NCBI GenBank assembly: GCA_039105265.1
Contig: JAPFFF010000008.1
Location: 5,704,001 to 5,768,000, forward strand
Origin: Tritrichomonas musculus
Taxonomy: Eukaryota > Parabasalia > Tritrichomonadida > Tritrichomonadidae
Direction: 5' to 3'
Length of the DNA: 64,000 bases
Positions within the stretch are counted from its first letter, which is position 1. Each line of letters starts with the position of its first letter. The notes under the pieces were generated by a model that saw only the letters and a list, made by a program, of their open reading frames with translations, ran no database searches and had not been told where the DNA came from. This document shows, one piece after another, positions 31,884 to 42,800 of this stretch. The translations under genes were made by a program, and so were the position numbers.

Positions 31884-33026
31884 ATGTCTGAAGAAACATT
31901 TAATACCGCCGTTATCGACAATGGAACAGGAACAATAAAAGCAGGACTCGCAGGACACGAAAAACCTGATGTCAAATTCCCTACAATTGTTGGACGTCCA
32001 AAATATAAGGGTAATGTTCCACACCAACAAAATGAAGAAGAAGATGAAGAAGAAGTTTATGTTGGAGACTCTGGTTCTGGATCAGCTGTTCTTACGTTTT
32101 CTTCTCCAATTTCTAGAGGACAAATTGAAAATTGGGATGATATGGTTAAAGTTTGGCAACACACTTTTGAAAACGAACTTCGTATTGAATCAGATGAAAC
32201 ACCTGTTTTAATAACAGAGCCTCCATTAAATCCACGAGTTGCTCGTGAAAAAACTGCACAGATCTTTTTTGAAACTTTAAATGTTCCTGGCTATTTTGTA
32301 CAGGTATCAGCTATTTTATCATTATTTGCTTCTGGACGTACCACAGGTATTGTTCTTGAATCAGGAGCAGGAGTTACACAAGTTGTTCCAGTTTACGAAG
32401 GATATTCACTTTTACATGCTACTGAAAAATATAATTTTGCAGGTTCAGATCTTAATGAATGGATGCTAAAAATCCTAGGAGAAAGCGGCTTAACTCTTAC
32501 ATCTTTTTCAGAAAAAGAAATTGCACGTCAAATTAAAGAGCAATATTCATATGTTTGCATGGATTACGAGGCAGAATTGAAGAAGGCAAAACAAACAAAT
32601 CAAATTGAAGTCAATCATACATTACCAGATGGAAATATTTTTGCAGTTAATGAAGAAAGGTTCCGTTGTCCCGAGCTTCTCTTTCATCCAGAAATGAATA
32701 ATTTCGAACAAGAAGGAATTCATCAATTGATTTTCAATGCCATTATGAAGACTGATATTGATCTTCGAAAAGATTTATACAGAAACATTGTTTTAGCTGG
32801 TGGATCTACATGCTTTAAAGGACTATCTGATCGTCTTGAAAAAGAAATCACACAATTGGCTCCACCTGCAATTACAGTTAAAGTGACTGCTCCAGATGAA
32901 AGAAAATATGCTGCCTGGATTGGCGGATCAATGTTCGCGGCTCTTGATTCTTTTGTTGAACAATGTGTTACACAAGATGAATATGATGAATCAGGACCAA
33001 TCATTATTGAAAGAAAATGTCTTTAA
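31884..33026 (+). CDS. divergent actin / actin-related protein
   Basis: A 380-residue actin fold from end to end (VIDNGTGTIKAGLAG at 10-24, IVGRPKY, TEPPLNPRVAREKTAQIFFET, FASGRTTGIVLESGAGVTQ, ERFRCPELLF, APDERKYAAWIGGS, and a C-terminal DEYDESGP). It resembles conventional actin more than Arp1-3. Key differences, in actin numbering: Q137 is Ser (residue 142), D154 is Glu (159), D157 is Ala (162) and H161 is Gln (166), so the residues that bind metal and hydrolyse ATP are lost while D11 is kept. The DNase-binding loop is replaced by an acidic insertion (EEEDEEE, 51-57). It probably binds nucleotide poorly or statically and may cap or template rather than polymerise; this is inference. Confidence 0.93.
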   Translation: MSEETFNTAVIDNGTGTIKAGLAGHEKPDVKFPTIVGRPKYKGNVPHQQNEEEDEEEVYVGDSGSGSAVLTFSSPISRGQIENWDDMVKVWQHTFENELRIESDETPVLITEPPLNPRVAREKTAQIFFETLNVPGYFVQVSAILSLFASGRTTGIVLESGAGVTQVVPVYEGYSLLHATEKYNFAGSDLNEWMLKILGESGLTLTSFSEKEIARQIKEQYSYVCMDYEAELKKAKQTNQIEVNHTLPDGNIFAVNEERFRCPELLFHPEMNNFEQEGIHQLIFNAIMKTDIDLRKDLYRNIVLAGGSTCFKGLSDRLEKEITQLAPPAITVKVTAPDERKYAAWIGGSMFAALDSFVEQCVTQDEYDESGPIIIERKCL

Positions 33027-33246
33027 TGAATTATTACTATTATTATATTTTATTATATAAACTTATTATTTTATTTTAACCAACTAGAGTCTTTTAAAAC
33101 TATATTTGTGGTTAATGAAATTAACTTATGCATAATATTGAAAACAAAATAGAAAACAAGGAGACAAAACATTACTAATTAAGAAGATATTATTTAACAT
33201 ATGTTGATTGTTGGGGATATTGAATATTTCAAATGAAAGTTTACAT

Positions 33247-33870
33247 TTACTTAACATCTATATGAACTCCTTCTTCTGGGAATATACACAAAAGAGATTG
33301 AATTGCAATCGCTACTTCAACATCACAATGATTCTGTGAAATCTCTTGAATTTGATATAACAAGTTGTAGGCTTGTTGGCGAGGCTCGCCACTCTTTGGT
33401 AAAAAGAGTAGCAAAAAGTTGCATGTATCAAGCATTATCTGTTTAGTGACCAAAAAATTTTTACAATTAAACAAATGCTGAAAAGCAGGTAATGCATCAT
33501 TTCTCGTTATTTCTGGATATTTATCAGCAAAAGTAGTAAAAATATGTATTGAATACTCGATTATATGGATGGACACATCAGAAAAATGCTTTGGTTTTGA
33601 ACATGGAATTCTAGTTTCATTAATTTCATTAGATTTATTATTTGAATGATTTCTATCTTGCAAATATGGCCTTATTACATTCACTGTTTCAGAAAATTCT
33701 GTATCACGGCAAATTGATATAAGAGCTTGACTGGCAGCATTAGAAGTTTGCTCATCACTATCAAGAATGAGTTGAATAAGAATTGGAATGCATTCATGTG
33801 ATAAAGATTCTATATTTTTGATAAAAGAGGCTTTATCATCGCTTTCACTAATTTGCTTGATAATACTCAT
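33247..33870 (-). CDS. ARM/HEAT-like helical protein, 207 aa
   Basis: The sequence reads as ARM-like helix sets: HECIPILIQLILDSDEQTSN followed by AASQALISICRD is a typical ARM unit, and later segments (ITRNDALPAFQHLFNC, VTKQIMLDTCNFLLLFLP) continue the pattern. A loop near residues 75-90 is Asn/Ser-rich. There is no signal, membrane segment or catalytic motif, and I do not recognise a specific family. It is divergent from the chromodomain gene, with 83 bp between the two ATGs, so the promoters overlap. It is short for a solenoid protein and may be an adaptor. Confidence 0.8.
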   Translation of the reverse strand: MSIIKQISESDDKASFIKNIESLSHECIPILIQLILDSDEQTSNAASQALISICRDTEFSETVNVIRPYLQDRNHSNNKSNEINETRIPCSKPKHFSDVSIHIIEYSIHIFTTFADKYPEITRNDALPAFQHLFNCKNFLVTKQIMLDTCNFLLLFLPKSGEPRQQAYNLLYQIQEISQNHCDVEVAIAIQSLLCIFPEEGVHIDVK

Positions 33871-33953
33871 TTCATTTATTTAAAAAAAATTCAAAAGCGA
33901 TGGAACGTTTTCTTTTAAAAACTCGAAATAATTCAATTAAAATTTTTTTTTAG

Positions 33954-34448
33954 ATGAATAATTCTGATACTGATGATCAACTATATGATGTTGAAAAAAT
34001 AACCGGTTATAGATATGCAAAGGGCGCACACGAATTTCATGTGAAATGGGCTGGTTATGATGGAATGGATTCGTGGGAACCAGTGAAAAATTTAAGTTGT
34101 CCTAATCTTATTTCGGAGTATTTCTTGAGACAAAATGCTGAAAAACGGTGTCAAGATGAATCAGTTCAAACAGATAGTACTAATGAAGTCGAATCAGATT
34201 CTTTTATTCAGATATTTAAAAAAGGAAGACAAAAGGAAATTATTCAACCACAAAAAAATTTTGATACGATTTTAGATATTCCATGTAAAATTGAAAGTAT
34301 AGATATTAAAACAAAAGAAGCGAAATTATACTATTCGTCAGATATAACAAATCCAGTTATAGTTTCAGTCGATTGGCTTACAAATAACTTCCCATCTTTA
34401 GTAAATCAATATTTTTTAGATCAAATAAAGAACAAGAATCATGTGTAA
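33954..34448 (+). CDS. HP1-like chromodomain protein
   Basis: A 164-residue protein. The chromodomain covers residues 10-58: YDVEKITGYRYAKGAHEF, then VKWAGYDGMDSWEP, then NLSCPNLISEYF. The three aromatic-cage residues for methyl-lysine are present (Y11, W32, Y35). Residues 105-158 resemble a chromoshadow domain (ILDIPCKIESIDIKTKEAKL, then VSVDWLTNNFPSLVNQYF), the part that lets HP1 dimerise. The hinge between them is charged. HP1 proteins read H3K9 methylation (Polycomb proteins read H3K27) and build silent chromatin. The size and two-domain order favour HP1. The chromoshadow assignment is less certain than the chromodomain. Confidence 0.85.
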   Translation: MNNSDTDDQLYDVEKITGYRYAKGAHEFHVKWAGYDGMDSWEPVKNLSCPNLISEYFLRQNAEKRCQDESVQTDSTNEVESDSFIQIFKKGRQKEIIQPQKNFDTILDIPCKIESIDIKTKEAKLYYSSDITNPVIVSVDWLTNNFPSLVNQYFLDQIKNKNHV

Positions 34449-34842
34449 CTTATTAAATCCCATTATGTTCAATGCTTTCTCATTAAATTCCAAATAATAA
34501 TATTAAATAAATTAATTGATTGATTTTAATGAACAAAATATTAATAATGGGGGAATAATAGAATTAATATCAATGCAAAGATTTTTTAAGCAGAAAGTTC
34601 ACAAGAATAATTTTTGAAAAATAACTATTCACATACGAAAATTAAATTAAGCTTCGATATCAACATATTTAATAAAACTTAACACAAATCTAATATTTGA
34701 TTTAGTGATAATTTATATTCTAGTTGGCTTTGATTTCCAGATGATTTCAAATTCAGAGTTATTTGATTTAAATGCTATTTTTTTGTTTAATTTAAGATTA
34801 ATATAAAATTTTAATAAATCTAATTTTATATATAAAAAATAA
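34449..34842. other. convergent intergenic region, no gene seen
   Basis: About 390 bp between the convergent HP1-like and kinase genes. No notable repeat or structure was seen. Confidence 0.7.
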
Positions 34843-35784
34843 TTAAAATGCAATAAAATCTATATTAAATTCTTCAAGAGAATTGAGACGATATTGATTA
34901 TATTCATCCATATTTGTACCTTCTATTATACAATCGAATGTTGACATAACTTCAACAATTTTTTCGAAATCAGGTCTTTCATTTGGATCGCTTATCCAAC
35001 ATTGTTCTATTAAAACACTCAAATATTCAGGAGTTGATTCGGGAATAGGTGGCCTTTCTCCAGAAGTAACCATTGCCATCAAATTAATATAATTAACGCC
35101 AGCAAATGGCTCTTCATCTGTTATTAAATGATAAGCTAACATTGCAAATGAATAAACATCAGCTTTCTTATTATAATCATTTCCACCCATAACTTCGGGA
35201 GCCATATAGGTCATCGTTCCTAAATCTCCAGTCATTATTCCTTCTTCATTTTCAGAGATGAACCGTGCTAAGCCGAAATCAGAAATACGAGGATTAAAAT
35301 CTTTATCTAATAAAATATTATCTGGTTTTAAATCACGATGAATAACATTTTTTCTATGCATATGGCGAATTCTAATAGCAATTCCAAATAAAATTTTGGA
35401 TTTTAATGTTGGTGTAAAAATATCTTTTTTTTCCTCGCTTTTGAAATAGTCACTTAAAGATCCATTAGGCATGTATTCCATTATTAAAGCTGGATTTCTT
35501 AATTTTTTGATTTGAACATTTGAATCAGGTAAATGATATCCGATAAATGTTGTAACTTTGGCATCAGAACATGCAATTTGAGTTTCAACTTCTCGAATGA
35601 AAACTAATTTCGACCTATAATCAGCAAATCCACTCGCCATAAATTTGACTGCATAAATATTTTGTTGATCAGGAGTTTCCATTAAATAAACTTTTCCAAA
35701 ACTTCCTGAACCAATCTTTGACAAAACTTTATATTGTGAAAGATCAATGAGGGCTTTTGAAAATGATCTAATTGATGCATTCAT
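34843..35784 (-). CDS. TKL-type protein kinase
   Basis: A 313-residue protein that is almost entirely kinase domain. The glycine loop is IGSGSFGKV (24-32), the ATP lysine K47 in YAVKF, the helix-C glutamate probably E65, the catalytic loop VIHRDLKPDN (147-156), DFG at 169-171 and MAPE at 194-197. All catalytic residues are present, so it should be active on Ser/Thr. Phrases such as PALIMEYMPNGSLSDYF and GIAIRIRHMHRKNVIHRD are typical of the expanded trichomonad TKL family. It lacks Sel1 or ankyrin extensions; the tail after 285 is short. It is an intact relative of the wrecked kinase at 16640-17850. Confidence 0.95.
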   Translation of the reverse strand: MNASIRSFSKALIDLSQYKVLSKIGSGSFGKVYLMETPDQQNIYAVKFMASGFADYRSKLVFIREVETQIACSDAKVTTFIGYHLPDSNVQIKKLRNPALIMEYMPNGSLSDYFKSEEKKDIFTPTLKSKILFGIAIRIRHMHRKNVIHRDLKPDNILLDKDFNPRISDFGLARFISENEEGIMTGDLGTMTYMAPEVMGGNDYNKKADVYSFAMLAYHLITDEEPFAGVNYINLMAMVTSGERPPIPESTPEYLSVLIEQCWISDPNERPDFEKIVEVMSTFDCIIEGTNMDEYNQYRLNSLEEFNIDFIAF

Positions 35785-36024
35785 TTTCTTTCATAAAAAA
35801 AAAAATTAAAATTTTGAATGATTTTCAACAAAAAAATTTATAAACGTGCATTATAAATCCATCATATTTTACCTATTAGAAATAGCTTAAGCAAATATTT
35901 CATTAATTTACCTTTCTTCTACTATCCGGATAGAAGATTTCAGGATTTTTAATTTTTTTTTAACTTTTAGATAAAAAAAAACATTTCATACAAAAAAACT
36001 AAAATCCGAGCTTTTTTTTTTTTT

Positions 36025-36810
36025 TTAACAGCATGAAACAATACAAATAATAAAGAAGTAAACGAAAGTTAGAATAATACCAATTACTGTTAATGAAATT
36101 CCAGCATATAGCATTGAGTTTTTCTGAGAATCTCTGATGAAAATTATATAAGCTTCTGGCGTTTCTGCATAGTTGTATGGAATTAAGTATGAATTATGAA
36201 ACTCAATTGTTAATGATTTAAATGAGTACTTGCTAAGTGATGAAAATAAATTATCCAATGAATAGTTCCCATCGATAAGCATTGGATACTGTGAATGACT
36301 ACAAAAAGATTGAACTGATAGTGTAAGGTCTGTTGAATATGGACAGAAAACAGAAAAGACATTATCATAAAACTGTATATTTTTAAAAGATGACCTTAAT
36401 CTTGGGAGTTCATATAAAGAATGCCTGGTAAGCGGAACATATTTATCTGAATAATTATAAAAGTTGTTATTAGAAATACTTATTTGCTTGATTCGTTGGT
36501 TATTAATGATCAAATCTGCGTTAATATTATATCCCCACATGTTATGTAGCATATAAACTTCTCGATTTTTAACTTGTTTATCATTAATATCTATAGTAAT
36601 ATTAATAACTTTTGAAATTGCTGAAGAATTTTCTTTTTGAACAATATAGTAAGTATCATAAGGAAAAGTTCCGTTTGGGTATAATGGTAAAATTGTGAAT
36701 AATGATGAAACTTTATCATGCGTACTTTTCAATCCAACGGCCCATAGTGGTATTCCTATGCAAAAAAATATGACTGGAATAAAAGATAGAATTACTAAAG
36801 AACATTCCAT
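36025..36810 (-). CDS. predicted two-pass membrane protein, unknown
   Basis: A 261-residue protein. A hydrophobic helix at residues 5-26 (LVILSFIPVIFFCIGIPLWAVGL) and another at about 233-258 (LYAGISLTVIGIILTFVYFFIICIV) enclose an ectodomain of about 205 residues with several N-glycosylation sequons (NGT, NSS, NIT, NYS) and two or three cysteines. Both ends are short. Topology suggests both termini in the cytosol with a lumenal or extracellular loop. I recognise no family. ACTTTTT at 36857-36863 and AAAAAGT at 36876-36882 form an inverted pair 47-72 bp upstream. Confidence 0.8.
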   Translation of the reverse strand: MECSLVILSFIPVIFFCIGIPLWAVGLKSTHDKVSSLFTILPLYPNGTFPYDTYYIVQKENSSAISKVINITIDINDKQVKNREVYMLHNMWGYNINADLIINNQRIKQISISNNNFYNYSDKYVPLTRHSLYELPRLRSSFKNIQFYDNVFSVFCPYSTDLTLSVQSFCSHSQYPMLIDGNYSLDNLFSSLSKYSFKSLTIEFHNSYLIPYNYAETPEAYIIFIRDSQKNSMLYAGISLTVIGIILTFVYFFIICIVSCC

Positions 36811-36856
36811 TTAAAATAATTATCTATTTCAGATTTATGGCAAGAATAGAAAATAA

Positions 36857-36882
36857 ACTTTTTCAGATTTTATTCAAAAAGT
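36857..36882 (-). promoter_or_regulatory. ACTTTTT / AAAAAGT inverted pair
   Basis: ACTTTTT at 36857-36863 and TTCAAAAAGTTC around 36876-36882 lie upstream of the membrane-protein gene starting at 36810, in the arrangement seen before the genes at 10164 and 47608. Confidence 0.4.
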
Positions 36883-37090
36883 TCAATGAATACTATCAAT
36901 TTCTATTTGATGAAAAAACCTAACACAAATGATGCATTTTGTTGAGTTTAAATTATAAAACTTTCAGGATTCACAAAGATCATCAAAATTATAAAAAGAG
37001 GTTGAATTATAATTAAATATAAAGATTTTTTTTTTAATTAAAAGTTCTGTATAAAAAAAAGCGAGAAAAATGAAAATATTCATATAGAGC

Positions 37091-37426
37091 TTACTTATGT
37101 ATTTCACTCAATGGACGAATTTGAATGTTATTATCTTTTTGGAATTTTAACATTTCATCTTCTTTTGCTTGGACTTTCTGCTTAAACGTTGAAACGAGTT
37201 CTGAAAGTGAATTCTTTTGCTGTTCAAGAGCTGGTTTTGCTTGCCCAATTGTCATTTGAACTAAAACTTCACCAACAAGTCGATAACATTTTCGATCATC
37301 TGGAAGAGATGATATTGATGATAAAACGCGTTCATGTTGTTGTAAATCGAGTTCAAATTGAATTTCTTTTGATTGAAGTTCTTTTAATTCTTGTCGTAAT
37401 TGACTAAATCTTTCGCTTATAGACAT
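37091..37426 (-). CDS. PFDN2: prefoldin subunit 2
   Basis: A 111-residue beta-type prefoldin: two long helices (1-35 and 75-105) flank the hairpin core. The phrase LPDDRKCYRLVGEVLVQMTI closely matches the PFDN2 signature LPPEERKCFRLVGGVLVE. Prefoldin is a cytosolic hexamer that hands unfolded actin and tubulin to the chaperonin CCT. The human protein has 154 residues; this one lacks the disordered C-terminal tail. ACTTTTT lies at 37465-37471, 39 bp before the ATG. Confidence 0.95.
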   Translation of the reverse strand: MSISERFSQLRQELKELQSKEIQFELDLQQHERVLSSISSLPDDRKCYRLVGEVLVQMTIGQAKPALEQQKNSLSELVSTFKQKVQAKEDEMLKFQKDNNIQIRPLSEIHK

Positions 37427-38023
37427 CGTATAGAAAAATGGCCAATCTGAATGGTTAATATTTCACTTTTTATGAAACTATTAGAAACTTTAAAAATCTT
37501 AAAAAATAAAATCACTCATTGAATCTTGCTGATTTTCTACAAATAACAATCTTTTAAAACACTACCTTCATTTTATATTTAAACAATAATTAAAGTATTC
37601 TATATTGTTATTTCAAACAAAATTCACATCAAGATTTCCAATTATTTTAATTGATTGGCTTTCATTTCAACATGCACAGTGAAAAAGAGAATCAATTTGA
37701 AAATATAAATCTATTAATATCATTTACTTTGGAATCAATATGAGATATATAGTTCCAACAAAACAAAATTTTAAACTGTTTTTCAATAAAAATGAAAATA
37801 ACTTTATTAATATCATTACATTTCATGCTTTTTTATATAAACTATGATTTATAAAGCACAATAATTATATTGCCAATTTAAGAATGAAAATAATAATTAT
37901 AACAAGCTTAATAAAAATATTAGTTATGCTAACATTTTATTAATATTACATTTTCCTGATGAAAGAGTTATAAAAACATTTGATATTTAAAAGGTATATA
38001 ACAATATAAAGCATAAACTTACA
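37427..38023. other. intergenic, no gene seen
   Basis: About 600 bp of AT-rich DNA. It contains the prefoldin promoter region and nothing else I can support. Confidence 0.7.
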
Positions 38024-38281
38024 TCAATGGACTTTAATCTTTTGCTTGAAAAGAGTGCCGGGAAAATATTCAAAATCGCATCTTTTGAGCTTTTCGCCTG
38101 AATTTTTTGAAGTTGGAATTGGGAGTGGAGCTGCTCTTTCTTGTACTTTTGGTGGAATAAAGCAAGTTTCAACCTGGACATTTATTTTACAAGGATTGCA
38201 CCAGGGGCATTGGGAAGGATATTGACTGATATTATCGAATGCGTCATAATTATCGAATGAATCAGATCTTCCATAATTCAT
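38024..38281 (-). CDS. small Cys/Pro-containing protein, 85 aa
   Basis: The ATG at 38281 opens MNYGRSDSFDNYDAF and runs 85 codons. The open frame extends another 47 codons upstream, but that part is hydrophobic and AT-driven, and the ACTTTTT motif at 38306-38312 lies 25 bp before the chosen ATG. The product contains CPWCNPC and a further Cys, followed by PPKVQERAAPLPIPTS. The Cys arrangement could bind metal. The amino-acid composition differs from random AT-rich frames, which supports coding. I recognise no family. Confidence 0.5.
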   Translation of the reverse strand: MNYGRSDSFDNYDAFDNISQYPSQCPWCNPCKINVQVETCFIPPKVQERAAPLPIPTSKNSGEKLKRCDFEYFPGTLFKQKIKVH

Positions 38282-38792
38282 TAAAAAAATAATAATAAGA
38301 TACAAACTTTTTCTATTTTTAAATAGACAAGTATATTGAAAAATTGTTAACAAAAAATTTCCGTTTAATTTCGGAGTTGAAATAGATTTTATTAATATCT
38401 TTATAAAACTCCCGAAAATCATATTGCAGAGCTGATGAGTATATACTTATAGTGCAAAGTTTGATCATAAAAACAATAAAATTATTCGCAATCCAAATTT
38501 CGAGATGATTTTTGGAACCAATAATTTTCTCTGATATTGCAATTTATTCTTAGCAATTCGTTGTTTTCAACTCAATTTTTTAATATGAGGAAATTTCAGC
38601 ATTAAAATTTCACTTTGCTGCTCAAATCGACGAATAATATGTTCATTTCTATAAATGAAGATGAATTTGATTTTTGATATGAGATTCAAAGAATAAATTC
38701 ATCATATAACCATTATACTTAGATGATGAAATTTATTGAATCTTTTAGAAGAAGCGAACCAAAACTTGATGAAGCATTAATGAAATATATAG
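38282..38792. other. intergenic, no gene seen
   Basis: About 510 bp of AT-rich DNA downstream of the PAC1-like gene; no open frame of note beyond an AT-driven extension upstream of the small gene. Confidence 0.65.
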
Positions 38793-39533
38793 TTATAAAA
38801 TATTGGCACTGCTTGAATGCCTGATGTTAGCGATATGACATGCTTGCTGAGCTTTTTTTTCTATATCAAAATGAATAAATTTGGTCATTTTGCCTAATAA
38901 GAGGGACATTGACTCAACCGTGGGCCCTTTTGGATCCTCTACAAGTTGAAAAACTCTAACACCAATATTTTTAATTTCACCTAGAATTAACAATCCAGCG
39001 GAAATATTCTCAAGCCTATTTGGAAAAGGAAGTTTGCTTTCATTATCGTTTTGGCTATCTAAATCTCTTTTGTTCTCTTCACTTTTTTTCGTTGCTATAT
39101 AGTAAAGTTTAGGAGATTCTGTGTCAGTTTTAAATAAATTTTTAGAAATTGTGCTAAAGACAAATATTTGTTCAGCTTTTACCAAATCAAAAATTGCATC
39201 AACCGATTCTTTTGAGCAAATTTCTGGATTTTCAAAAAGTACAATTGTTACTTCTCCAATCTTAAAAACTTCATTTCGAAAAGATCGAACAAATTTTGGA
39301 CAAGGATCAGCTCCATTTGCATAATCAATAGTATTAATAATATCATTAATTGTAATTATAAAAAATCCAACTGGATTTAATTCGTCAGTTAGCGTAGAAA
39401 ATAATGAACAAGATGAAGGTGTCACAGCGCAAAAACATATTTTATTCGAAATATCATCCCCAACGTATTTGAAAGTTGCGAATTCGTGATCTCCTTCAGA
39501 TAAATCAACAAAAGAAAATACTTTTTCTTCCAT
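38793..39533 (-). CDS. possible proteasome assembly chaperone 1 (PAC1-like)
   Basis: A 246-residue protein. The region RLENISAGLLILGEIKNIGVRVFQLVEDPKGPTVESMSLLLGKM (about 178-221) follows the order seen near the C-terminus of PSMG1/PAC1: a helix with small residues (AAVLS), a short strand that binds the ligand, then a helix beginning with the TVE-type phrase. The N-terminal half alternates strands and helices (SNKICFCAVTPSS; VTIVLFENPEICSKESV) as expected of the PAC1/PAC2 fold. PAC1-PAC2 assembles the 20S proteasome alpha ring in the cytosol. I would not exclude another alpha/beta family. ACTTTTT lies at 39572-39578, 39 bp upstream. Confidence 0.5.
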   Translation of the reverse strand: MEEKVFSFVDLSEGDHEFATFKYVGDDISNKICFCAVTPSSCSLFSTLTDELNPVGFFIITINDIINTIDYANGADPCPKFVRSFRNEVFKIGEVTIVLFENPEICSKESVDAIFDLVKAEQIFVFSTISKNLFKTDTESPKLYYIATKKSEENKRDLDSQNDNESKLPFPNRLENISAGLLILGEIKNIGVRVFQLVEDPKGPTVESMSLLLGKMTKFIHFDIEKKAQQACHIANIRHSSSANIL

Positions 39534-39774
39534 TAGATTTTAAACGGTCAACAATGTGAAAAAATATAAGAACTTTTTAAAAGTAAGATAACAAATAAAA
39601 ACAGAAAAATTAAAATATTTGAGTAAATAAGAATCACAATAATCTTTTTATACAACAAGTTTTGCTTGAAGCGAGCCTATGTAATGCAACTTAAAAGGGA
39701 AGAAGAAATAGCATTTATATTAAATAAAGAAAATTTAATATATGATTATTCCTAATAATATTAAATCAGATATA

Positions 39775-39801
39775 AATAATAATAATAATAATAATAATAA
39801 A
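39775..39801 (+). repeat. (AAT)n microsatellite
   Basis: Nine consecutive AAT/TAA triplets directly beyond the stop codon of the SF3B3-like gene. Confidence 0.85.
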
Positions 39802-39803
39802 AT

Positions 39804-42800
39804 CTAAAATTTAGCTTTTTGCTTAATCATACATGTTAATCCAAAGAGCCCTTGTAAGTGGCAATTTGTTGCTGCTTCAAGTTTTTCTTGAGAGCTTCTA
39901 GATAAATGCTCAATTAAATCTATAATATCAGAAGAAACAACGCATATTTTTTCCATTGGGAATCTTCTGGCCTTGGTCAAACCAAATTCTTCTGTACTGA
40001 GTCTTTCCATATTCATTTCTGCATTTAAAAGCATCAAATAGTCTTCATCTTTATCAAGTGGAATAAATGCGCCAATTTGGCCGAGTAATGTAGTATAAAA
40101 AATGGTTCCTTTAGAATTAACAAGAAGAGATGTAACAGCTTCTGATACACAATAAGCTGCTATTTTAACCAGTTGACCAACAGGCGTATCTAATGAGATA
40201 CCTCTATCAGGCATTGGGCCTTGTCGCCATTTAAGATCTTTATTGCCTATATCATCGTTTGGTAGTCTTAAAATAGTAATAGTTCCTTTTTTCTCTCCAA
40301 CAGCTATACAATTTTCATTAATAAGAGTCATTGATGTAACTTGTCTAGGCGATGTATCGACTGCAATTAAATTAATGCTCTCAATGAGACCAGTTTTTTC
40401 ATTATATGAATATCTATAAACAAATATAGATTCAATTCTATCTGCTAGCCAAATAATATTATTTGATACTTCAATAAAACTAATAGCATATGGTAGAAAA
40501 ACATTCAAGTATTCAATTTTATACTCATTTTGATTGTTATTATTGTTATCATTATTATCATCTCTCTGTATTCTATGTAAATAAAGTAACTGTGGCCCAG
40601 CTCCAACCAAAACAAAATCTTTAGTTTTTCGTATTGAAAATGGAGGACTAGAAAGTGTGTCAAAGAATGCGTGAGTAATCGATTCATCAATAACTTTAAT
40701 TATAATGAGAGGATAATTGTTATCACTTGTCATGAAACCAATAGCTATTTCGTTCTCTGTAATCGCTTCAACAGATATCATTGCATAGTCACTTAAAAAA
40801 TTTTGAAAATCAATTGTTGTTTGGAGCATTTCCTTTACATCAGGAATTGTATTAACAATAATTAAAAATGATTTGTGGGAATTTGAATCTTTGTGATAGT
40901 TGCGCGTAATGCAAACTACACTTTTTTCATTCAAGCAGGCGACTTTTCTAGGCATTTCAAGTAATGGCTGACTTCTGAAAGATAAATCTTTTTCACCAAC
41001 ATCTAATGCAATAACTCTGATTATTCCATTGTTATCTAAAACGTAAATTTTATCCAATGTATTGTTATTAGGGTCTTTATAATCATTTGACATAAAATTA
41101 TCATCATTGGCCGCTGTAACACTTGGGTCTGAAATAACAGGACAAATCGCTCTTAGTTGATTGAATCCAATTGAAAGAAGTTGAAATCCATTAAACAAAA
41201 AAGAATCATTTGATATAATTAAAACAGAATCTGAATATGGTATAAGTAAAGGTGGAATTTCACCTTGATATATTTGAGCGCATGAATTTGAAAAATCATT
41301 TCCTATAATCCAACGTGAAACTGCCCCATTTAATGTAGATACAAAAAGTTCATTTGAATTTGGCTGGAAAAGCATATTGAAGGCTCGAGATGTTAGTTGA
41401 CCAACATCATCTGTAGGTATGAGATCAAGTGAATAAAGAGTAACTGTTGAATTTCCTCCTTCCAATGGTTCTGCAGCAATAGCAATATTATTCAAGCAAA
41501 ATGCAAATGCATGAGCATTTGGTATTTTCTTTTCAACAGTTGGAACAAGATCTTTATCAAATAATCGAACAATATCATCTTCAAATGATGCAATACAATA
41601 ACCATCTCTGATTGTTGCAGACGTGACTTTTGCTCCAGATGGAGCCGTATATTCTACTCCATTCATCAAACGAAGACCATTGCAATGAACCTGCAAAATG
41701 CTTCCTCCAAATGTCCCAAGAGCAATTGTGGGATTTGATGAAATGTTTAAACCACCTTTGAGTGAAACAGAATTCATGTCTGATGAAGCAATTAAACAAT
41801 CATTTTGCGCAGAGAAAAAACGAATTTGCTGACTTTTTTCAAATCCTGATTGTCCAAATAGATTTGTTGCTTCTTCATCAATTTCATTCCAACTGTGAGA
41901 AATTGTATTGTATATTGCTGATAATTGAAAATGATTGGGATCACCACAACCACCTGATAATACAACCAAAGCTTGACCATGAAATATAGCTGATGTAATT
42001 CTTGGTGTCAAAGGAATTGAAGTTCGTGGTAATAAATCGAAATCTACAAATCCATTATTCATTATAGATAAAGATGAAATAGGCAAAAAGAAACTATCGT
42101 TTTCTTCTGATACACAAAGAAGCAAATTATTTGAAAGATGGCAAAAAGTTGAAATAAGAGAAAGATTTCCCTTAGTGACTTTACATTCTCTATCAACGGT
42201 AATACCGATCATTTTTTGATTCAGTAGTTGAAGAATCATTTCTCCTGAAGGCGTAGCATACCATGAATAAACACGTGAATCAACTTCATAACAAAATTCA
42301 CTACCTTCTATAATGATTTTGTCATTGGTAAATATTACAAGATGACTATAGCCTTCTTCATTAAAAACTGATGCAATTGAAAATGAATCAATGGGCACTT
42401 CAAGTCGACGAACTTCTGAAAAATCATCTAAGTTAAAATGAATTAAAAATTTAGATCCAGATTTGGTTGAAACTAAAAAAGCGAATATTGAAGGTTCTTG
42501 AGTTGGCGCAACTTCGTAAACAAAAAAAGCAGGAAGCTTCATTTTTTGCAGTGTTGGGTGATCTAGTGAATCAAATGTAGCAACAACTAAATTTTCAGTA
42601 AATGCGCAAGCAACCAAATATTCACCTCCTAAACTAGTTGCACAATGAGCAACAGGAATAGTTGAAGGCGTGTATTTTGTTGACATAGGATGACATGATA
42701 CTCGTGTAAATGGAGGTTTTGATTCTAACATTAATAAATGAGCATCTGCAGTAACTGCTGCGATATGTTCTCCAACAATACAGCACCAAGTAATAGGAAC

